A DNA stretch of 64,000 bases, taken from NCBI GenBank assembly GCA_964016985.1, contig OZ024826.1:61510910-61574909 (forward strand), read 5' to 3'. Each line of letters begins with the position of its first letter. Position 1 is the stretch's first letter. The DNA comes from Anodontia alba (Eukaryota; Mollusca; Bivalvia; Lucinida; Lucinidae). The notes under the pieces are model-generated. The model was not told the DNA's origin, ran no database searches, and worked only from the letters and a program-made list of their open reading frames with translations. Made by a program: the position numbers and the translations under genes. Below, piece by piece: positions 57,185 through 64,000 of this stretch.

Positions 57185-57728
57185 GAAGCCCCTTGGGTCT
57201 AAATTGGCCATGCCCCGGGGGTCATTAGATCCCATAGACTTATAATGGGAAAACCTTAAAAAAAAATCTTCTCTGAAACCATTAGGCCCACAGCTCATAT
57301 ATTTAGCATGTAGCAATGTTTAGTGGTCCCCTACATAAATCCTGCCAACCATGCCCCTGGGGTCCAAACTGGCCACACCCCAGGGGGGTCATTTACTCTC
57401 ACAGACTTATAATAGGAAAAATTTAAAAGATCTTCTTTTCTGAAACCATCAGGCCCACAGCTTATATATTTAGTATGTAGCAATGTTTAGTGGTCCCCTA
57501 CATAAATCCTGCCAATCAAACCCCAGGGGTTTAAACTGGTTTTACTTACGGCCCTTTGAAAATTTCAGCATTTTAACCTTGTAAGCAAGATATCTCAAAA
57601 ACTGTTTAAGCCATTGCCTTGAAACTTGATGGGCTAATAGGGAATGATGAGTAAATGACCTGATTAACTTACAGCAGTTAACTCAGCTGATCGTCGTGGC
57701 CCATGGGCCTCTTGTTTTTTATTAAATG

Positions 57729-58377
57729 TCCTCTCTAGTTTCTAACAATTAGTGTAGAATTCTAGTAAAGGTAAAATATTCTACTTCATAGGATATGGGA
57801 AACAACCAAAATTTTGGCTATTAGTCCCAAATTAAATGAATTTGTTTGCAATTACTACCTAATACCTCTAATAGGAGTCCACATCAGTTATGTATTGTCC
57901 AGACTCTTGGAAAAGGTAAATAATAAGAGATACCTATTTTAAGGCATTTATTAAGTAGATATGTTCTTATTATTTGCCTTACCTAATTTATCTGGATCAT
58001 TTTAGTCTAGAGGAGAAATGTTCCAATTAATTCTATTCTCAACTAAGAAATTACAATCTATTGCGAAGTTCAGTAATATAGATTTCATTTCTTTTGAGAA
58101 TAATTAATCAACATATTTGGCTGTCTGAACGTTTAGAAACCCATACAGTTGATAATTTAGACCTATTATAAAGCAAGCATGTGGTATAGGTCTACAATAA
58201 TCCTTAAGTCTGAAATGTAGGAAATTTCTATGAGGAGTATTTACGCAACGAGTAGTTTTTACTTCCCTGATTAATTACTATGGTAACAAGAGTCCATGTC
58301 AGTCATGTCTTGTCTAGACTCTTGGGTATGTAAATAATCAGATAATCAGTACATATATAATTAGGTATATGTATATA

Positions 58378-58443
<66 letters not shown>

Positions 58444-58738
58444 TATGTTTGGGTATATGTATATATGTATATATATTAAGGCATTAGTAAAATCAAAAAA
58501 CGTTATTATTATTGCCTTAACTAAATTAGCTTATTTTAAGGAGTTACAAAATCTAATTCCGATTATAGAATTTGGCTTCTTTCGAAATTAATTAATTATA
58601 TTAGGTTACGGAACCATTTAGAAACCTATATAACCTAAAATACTCCAGACCTAAACAGATATACCTAGGTGTGACATTTTTTATTCCTTTAGTCTGATAA
58701 AGGAAATTTTTAAGAGGAGATTTTAGCAATGATTAGCA
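57729..58738 (+). repeat. Duplicated noncoding segment, copy B (middle and right parts)
   Basis: 57730-58335 aligns with 41491-42070, and 58470-58738 with 48011-48268. Between them copy B has only a (TA)n run (58378-58440), where copy A carries 5.9 kb of inserted elements. Confidence 0.85.
58378..58440. repeat. (TA)n microsatellite
   Basis: About 30 TA units at the position that is occupied by transposons in copy A. Confidence 0.97.
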
Positions 58739-58892
58739 TTACCTCCTCTAAACTTCAATGACAATTATTAGTTATAAAATAAAATTTTTTCCATTGTCTA
58801 TCTTTACATATTAACAAATATTACAATGGGAGAAGATTCATATAATTATAAAGGAATGAAGAAAATAAGTTCTTTACACTATTCAGTAATTA

Positions 58893-61181
58893 TACCCCCG
58901 AAATACGAAGTATGTGGGGGTATATAGTTTTAGCTTTTCCGTTCGTCCGTTCGTTCGTTCGTACGTACGTTCGTTCATTCGTTCGTTCGTATGTTCGTCT
59001 TTCCGTCACAGGGTCAAAGTTTTTGCGTTAAAGTTTAGAAGACCTCATATTTTGATGACCCTTTGATGGATTTCATTCATATTTGGCATGATGGTAGATA
59101 TAGGTCTAAAGTTTTTATCAGCACCATCCCCACCCCGGGGTGACCTTGGGGTCAAGGTCACGGACTTAGAATTTTCATAAAAAGTCAGGGTCAAAGTTTT
59201 TGCGTTAAAGTTTATAAGACCTCATATTTTGAAGACCCTTTGATGGATTTCATTCATATTTTGCATGTTGATAGATATAGGTCTAAAGTTTTTATCAGCA
59301 CCATCCACTGCCCGGGGGTGACCTTGTGATCAAGGTCACGGACTTCGAATTTTCATAAAAAAGTCAGGGTCAATGTTTTTGCGTTAAAGTTTATAAGACC
59401 TCATATTTTGAAGACCCTTTGATGGATTTCATTCATATTTGGCATGATGGTAGATATAGGTCAAAAGTTTTTATCAGCACCATCCCCACCCCGGGGGTGA
59501 CCTTGGGGTCAAGGTCACGGACTTAGAATTTTCATAAAAAAGTCAAAGTTTTTTGTGTTTAAGTTTATATAGCTATATCATCAAGACCCTTTAGGAATTC
59601 CATTTATATTTGACATGTTGCTAGATATCAGCCTAGAGTCTTACTCCGCATGATCCCCACTCAGGCAGTGACCGAGGTCAAGGTCACGAGCTTAGAATTT
59701 TCATATAAAAGTAAAAAAATTTTGCGTTTACGTTTATATAGCCATATCATCAAGACCTTTTGTTAAATTTCAGTATTCCCTAATTGAAAGGCCAGCGGAT
59801 ATAGCTATCAGCAAGGAATCTGTTGGTCTGTCCGTCCATCCGTTGAAGCATTATTCGTTCATACTTTATTTTTGTCTTAGGGTCAAAGTTTTTACGTTAA
59901 AGTTTATTAGACCTCATATTTTGAAGACCCTTTGATGGATTTCATTCATATTTGGCATGTTGGTAGATATAGCTCTAAAGTTTTTATTGGCACCATCCCC
60001 ACCCCGGGGGGTGACCTTTGGGTCAAGGTCACGGACTTCCAATTTTCATAAAAATGTCAAAATTTTTGTGTTTAAGTTTATATAGCTGTATCGTCAAGAC
60101 CCTTGTGGAATTTCATTTATAGTTGACATGTTGCTATATATTGGCCTAGAGTCTTACTCCGCATGATCCCCATCCCGGGTGTGACCGAGGTCAAGGTCAC
60201 AAACTTAGAAGTTTCATTTAAAAGTAAAAGTTTTTGCTTTTAAGTTTATATAGCCATATCATCAAGACCTTTTGATAAATTTTATTATACCCTAATTGAA
60301 AGGTTGAGTGGATATAGCTATCAGCAAGGAATCTGTTTGTCTGTCCATCCATCCGTTGAAGCGTTATTTGTTCATACTTTATTTTTGTCTTAGGGTAAAA
60401 ATTTTTTCGTTAAAGTTTATAAGACCTTATATTATGAAGAGCCTTTGATGGATTTAATTCATGTTTGGCCTGATGGTAGATATAGGGCTTAAGTTTTTAT
60501 CAGCACCAACCCTATCCCAGGGAATAACATTGGGGTCAAGGTCACGGACTTAGAATTTTCATAAATAAGTCAAATTTTTTGTGTTTATGTTTATATAGCT
60601 ATACCATCAAGACCCTTTGAGGAATTTCATTTATATTTTACATGTTGGTAGATATAGGTCTATAGTTTTACTCAGCATCATCCTTATCCTGGGGTATGAC
60701 CTTGAGGTAAAGGTCACAGACTTAGAAATTTCATATAAAAGTAAAAAAAAAAAAAAATTGAATCTAAGTTTATATAGCTATATTATGAAGACCCTTTTGT
60801 TGGTTTCATTAATATTAAGCATGATGGTATATATAGGTCTGAAGTTTTTCTCGGCACCATTCCCAAGCTGGGGCATGGCTTTTAAGTCAAGGTCACAGGC
60901 GTTTCATACAAATGTCATTTTTGCTTATATTATAAAGACTGATTTCACTGGTATATGGTGATAGTTATAGGGCTAAAGTTTTATTTAGCTCAATCCCTGC
61001 ACCTGTGCCTGACCTTTGAGGTCAAGGGCTTCATATTACTGTGTGATTGAATTTTTTCAGTGTTATAACATATAGCATACAACTGCCATCTCCAGAGTCA
61101 AAGCTACATACTTTGTGGTCTTTAAAAGGTGGCGGTAGCGCTAGTCGGGGATATATGTGCCCCACTGGGCACTTTGTCTAG
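58893..61181 (+). repeat. Modular array with Helitron-type 3' terminus
   Basis: Head hairpin TACCCCCGAAATAC/GTATGTGGGGGTA (58893-58922), then TTCGTTCGT/GTCCG runs. About twelve units of roughly 170-180 bp with TTTGATGGATTTCATTCATA, AAAGTTTTTATCAGCACCAT and GGGTCAAGGTCACGGACTTA. Second heads appear inside (GTCCGTCCATCCGTTGAAGC near 59830 and 60345). The end is the perfect stem-loop GTGCCC-CACT-GGGCAC (61157-61172) and TTTGTCTAG. CTAG a few bases after a stem-loop fits a Helitron end. Confidence 0.85.
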
Positions 61182-61388
61182 TATTTTTAGAACTAAATAA
61201 TTTTATATTCCACAATCGTACATTCCGATAATAGCAACCAGTTTTCCTCTCGCTATTAGGAGAATAGAACCTTTCCGTTAATGAGTAATGGAAACGGTAC
61301 AAATACGGAAAGTCCCGATCTCTCCGGGATATACTGTTCTATTAAAATAAAGTTGTAATATCATACAATGGATATTTCTAATCAAATA

Positions 61389-62727
61389 CGAGGGATGTTC
61401 GAAATGAATTGCTTATTGTCCTCTAGCTCGATATCCACGTGGGGCACGATAAAAACTAATACATACCTGTATAGGGCTATTCAATATCTACACAATGGTA
61501 TATAAATGTACATGTTAGACTAAGTGTAGGACATAAAATTTGCCATTTGAATACACGCAGTCATTGACCACTGCAGTAAAAATGGTTGGTAGAAGCGTCG
61601 ACAAAAAAGATGAAATACGGGCTTACATTAAAGCTCGCTCAAAACTTGGTTGTTCTTTGAAGAAGCTGATGACTGAAATTTCTACTGCTTTTGGACCTTC
61701 TTGTGTGTCTTATGACACAGTTCGGCGGTGGAAAAAGAAATTTGAGTCTGATGTAGAGTCCATCAAAAATGCACCGAAATCAGGTAGGCCAAAATCTGCA
61801 TCTCGTAAAGAAATCGTTTCCAAAATAAAGGAAATCATTGAAGGAGATGCCAGATTTACAGTTCGTGATATTGCACGAAAGGTAGGCATATCACTTTCAA
61901 CGGTTCACCTTATTTTGAAGAAGCATTTAAAAGTCAGAAAGATTTCTGCTAGATGGGTGCCACATCTGTTGACTGACGAGCAAAAGAGGCAACGGGTTAA
62001 AGTGGCCAAAAAGCTGCTTCAAATGTTTCTAAAATATGACAAAAAGCAGTTTGCCAATGTCGTCACAGGTGATGAAACCTGGGTCCATTATTTTGAGCCC
62101 GTCAGAAAGGTTAGCAATAAGATCTGGGCCACTAAACACAGCAAACGCCCAATAATTGCCAAACGTTCTTTGAGTACAAAGAAGGTTTTGTATGCAATCT
62201 TCTTCTCTGGTGAAGGAGTTGCAATAAAAATGCCAGTGAAAAAGGGCAAAGCATCACCGGAAAGTACTACAAAGACGTAGTACTGAAGAAACTGAAAAAG
62301 TATTATCAGAAACGACGCCCTGCCACTGGTTTTAAACATGTCCGTCTTCTACATGACAATGCCCCAGCTCATACCTCCGCAATAGATACGGCGTTTTTGA
62401 AGAAAGAAAAAGTAACTGTTTTGCCTCACCCCCCGTATTCCCCAGACCTTGCCCCATGTGATTTCTTTTTGTTTCCGAAATTGAAAGCATTCCTTGCTGG
62501 GCGGAAATACCAGTCCCGACAGGCACTTGGATCTGCCATTCATCAGTACCTTATTACTGTGCCCAAATCAGCGTACCGTGACGCCTTCAAGAAGTAGATA
62601 CATCGGCTGAAACTTTGCATTTCTAGCCACGGGGAGTACTTCGAGGGCATGAAATGAGTACTTTTGGGCTAACTTGAAATTTGAAGTCTCCAGATAGAAA
62701 TAAGCAATTCATTTCGAACATCCCTCG
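61389..62727 (+). mobile_element. Mariner-family transposon, 1339 bp, complete ends
   Basis: The ends are CGAGGGATGTTCGAAATGAA and its complement, exact over at least 27 bp, with TA on both sides (61387-61388 and 62728-62729). It carries one transposase gene with two lesions. Perfect TIRs suggest a recent insertion. Confidence 0.97.
61540..62660 (+). pseudogene. Mariner transposase (DD34D), nearly intact
   Basis: The frame opens at 61540; the likelier start is the ATG at 61582 (MVGRSVDKKDEIRAYIKARS). Two helix-turn-helix regions follow (KLGCSLKKLMTEISTAFG; RFTVRDIARKVGISLSTVHL) with GRPKSASRKE between them. First Asp in VVTGDETWVHYFEPVRK. Near 62235-62245 one extra base shifts the frame; the other frame continues SITGKYYKDVVLKKLKKYYQ, LLHDNAPAHTSAIDT (second Asp) and PPYSPDLAPCDFFLFPKLKA (third Asp), DD34D. 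A TAG at 62595 stands where Trp is expected (KK-stop-IHRLKLCIS), followed by a terminal GEYFEGMK. The triad is intact. Related to 50720-51813. Confidence 0.95.
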
Positions 62728-62729
62728 TA

Positions 62730-63682
62730 TAAAAGACATCTTAGTCAGAATGTATCAATATCGTTATAAGGCTTGACTGTCTCAGAAAATTACAACAGAT
62801 TTCTTATATGATTAAGTTTTCCATTTAAGGGAGTTCTGCATTACGTTTACTGTCGGATTTTCCTAGTTTTTTGCTGAAACATTTTTGGAATGTACCTTAA
62901 TTCATACAAATATACTTATTACAAATGGACGTTATTGCTACGGAGTTACTTTAACGGACCATTGAAAATTAGTTTACAATAATTGGAGATCTTAGATGTC
63001 ATATGATAATGTCTATCTTCAAAAAAATCTTTCAGGAATGCCATCAGTGTGTCAAATAGTTTGGATCCAGATTAGGCCCGACACTGGGTCCAAACCCTTT
63101 GCAAAGATTTTCAGCTGATGACAAAAGTTGCCACTAGTGGGAACGAGTTAAATATTCAAATTGGCAACACCAAAGCTAACAGTTATACGAAGTTTAAAGT
63201 ACAATATTATTCTGGTTTCTGAACCAGATTTGATCTTTGCAGGAAGATTTTTGTTTTAAGCTGACATTCCCTTAGGGTAAATATGTATGTCATGAAAGGA
63301 CCTTTTCCCATATTCAAGGTTTTTTTATAGCATGAAACTGTACATGCAATAAAGATTTGGTCAAGAAGTCAAGCAGAAGTGGTTGTTCAGAAGAGAATGA
63401 TAATAATTACAGAGCTCCAGATAAGACAAGTTATCCAGATTTAAGGGGAATCGAGACACTTTCAGAGACAACTGTCAAAATTGTTTTTGCTCCCTTCATA
63501 AAAGGGGTCTACATGGAAAGGAAATATTTGCTCCCCTTTGGAATAGAACCCTTTTCACAAGGAGATTGGTTTACCAGAAAGCAAACGGGAAGCACCAAAG
63601 TTGTCTTCCTTGTCAAAAATGGCAGAAATTCTACCAAGTGTATTCATCTTTATTACATGTATTACACACCACCATTGAACTT
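62730..63682. other. Intronic stretch without recognised features
   Basis: No element identified. A 109-codon ORF (63357-63686) has no recognisable domain and no repeat structure; it is likely chance. Confidence 0.45.
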
Positions 63683-63686
63683 TTAA

Positions 63687-63890
63687 CCCTTGTCCTGCTG
63701 AGCCTGGATATACCCTGCCTTTGCAAACAGTGTAGGTCCAGAACAGTTTGCTTCTGAAGAAGCCAACTGATCTGAATCTGCACTTTTTACCATTTAGTGT
63801 CTGAATTTATAGCAACAGTTTGGATCAAGGAATCTAATTGGCTGAGAATTATGTGTGCATGGCATTGTACTTTATTCAGCATGACAAGGG
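63687..63890. mobile_element. piggyBac-type MITE, 204 bp, TTAA target (copy 2)
   Basis: TTAA at 63683-63686 and 63891-63894. Ends CCCTTGTCCTGCTGAGC and the complement of CCCTTGTCATGCTGAAT. The internal CTTCTGAAGAAGCCAACTGA hairpin half and CAAACAGTGTAGGTCCAGA match copy 1 at 54394. It lies directly upstream of the second DCTD coding exon. Confidence 0.92.
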
Positions 63891-63894
63891 TTAA

Positions 63895-63909
63895 ATGTAT
63901 GTTTTAAAG
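63895..63909 (+). promoter_or_regulatory. DCTD: DCTD 3' splice site, host part only 15 nt
   Basis: Between the MITE's TTAA and the exon only ATGTATGTTTTAAAG remains, ending in the AG acceptor. Branch-point positions (typically about 18-40 nt upstream) therefore fall inside the TTAA and the MITE end. Confidence 0.8.
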
Positions 63910-64000
63910 GTTGGAGCCTGTATTGTAAATCAAGAGAGGAAGATTGTTGGTATAGGATACAATGGAATGCCAAATGGTTGTCACGATGACGTGATGCCAT
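63910..64000 (+). CDS. DCTD: dCMP deaminase, second coding exon (runs off window)
   Basis: Phase-0 continuation of the exon at 33990-34089. The acceptor is TTTTAAAG at 63902-63909. The 30 codons visible read [20 protein letters not shown], then [10 protein letters not shown], plus one base of the next codon. This is the first beta-strand and loop region of the cytidine/deoxycytidylate deaminase fold; VGACIVN and GYNGMPNGC are hallmark blocks of DCTD and mark it off from cytidine deaminase and APOBEC proteins. The catalytic HAE and the zinc-binding PCxxC must lie further right. No lesions in the visible part, so the gene appears functional. The exon is cut by the window end. Confidence 0.93.

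Larger units (their letters stand above)
55480..57715 (+). repeat. Modular tandem array (TAGTGGTCCCCTACATAAAT)
   Basis: About eleven units of roughly 160-180 bp with TAGTGGTCCCCTACATAAAT, CTGCCAATCAAGCCCCTGGG and CATTAGCTCCCATAGACTTA. A segment of the 6.3-kb type follows (57545-57680), then a tail with GTGGCCCATGGGCCTCTTGT (stem GGCCCATGGGCC), the same style as other array ends. SINE insertions at 55875-55965 and 56949-57184. Confidence 0.9.
34090..63909 (+). other. DCTD: DCTD intron, about 29.8 kb, filled with transposons
   Basis: It runs from donor GTAATT at 34090 to acceptor AAAG at 63909, phase 0 on both sides. Inside lie an RT-PHD LINE copy, two hAT elements and one hAT transposase relic, three mariners, one Tc1, several MITEs, SINEs and four large tandem arrays. 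No other host exon was recognised in it. Confidence 0.85.

Overview
This window is AT-rich animal genomic DNA crowded with mobile elements. It has no operons or ribosome-binding sites; it has spliced exons, poly-A/T tracts, tRNA-derived SINEs, non-LTR retrotransposons, Tc1/mariner, hAT, piggyBac-type and Helitron-like elements. The style of the repeats (SINE tails, modular tandem arrays with GTCC-rich heads) suggests a mollusc, most likely a bivalve. That is inference; I cannot name the species.

Only one host gene is recognised with confidence: deoxycytidylate (dCMP) deaminase, DCTD, on the + strand. Its first coding exon is at 33990-34089 and the next begins at 63910 and runs off the window. 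Both junctions are phase 0 with GT/AG sites, and about 29.8 kb of transposon-filled intron lies between them. A broken genomic copy of the first coding exon sits about 2.1 kb upstream (31882-31955). Two unassigned ORFs (12550-13076 minus, 24566-24928 plus) could be exons but are unproven.

Layout. 1-9.5 kb: palindromic minisatellite, a hAT-like MITE, modular tandem arrays, a 40-bp minisatellite carrying a TTAA MITE and a SINE. 10.2-12 kb: a minisatellite-armed transposon with 8-bp target duplication and a relic Ulp1-type cysteine peptidase. 14-18.4 kb: minus-strand non-LTR retrotransposon pieces. 18.7-26.3 kb: a cluster of minisatellite-armed inverted-repeat transposons, one 4.6 kb long with an Ulp1-PHD relic and carrying a nested 2.0-kb element with 9-bp target duplication. 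26.4-35.1 kb: another LINE end, large tandem arrays, and two copies of an unusual LINE whose reverse transcriptase ORF contains a PHD-type zinc finger; the first DCTD exon is embedded here. 35.7-39.3 kb: array, hAT relic, TA-flanked element. 40.3-58.8 kb: two diverged copies of a noncoding segment, each filled with different insertions (mariner, hAT, MITEs and Tc1 in one; mariner, hAT transposase and tandem array in the other). 58.9-61.2 kb: array with a Helitron-type 3' end. 61.4-62.7 kb: almost intact mariner. 63.7 kb: piggyBac-type MITE ending 19 nt from the DCTD exon.

The most interesting material is (1) a set of DNA transposons whose ends are minisatellite arms, three with 8-bp target duplications and two with Ulp1-type coding relics; (2) the RT-PHD LINE; (3) the modular Helitron-like arrays; and (4) the MITE that supplies most of the 3' splice-site region of DCTD. 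All transposase and RT genes seen carry frameshifts, stops or truncations.
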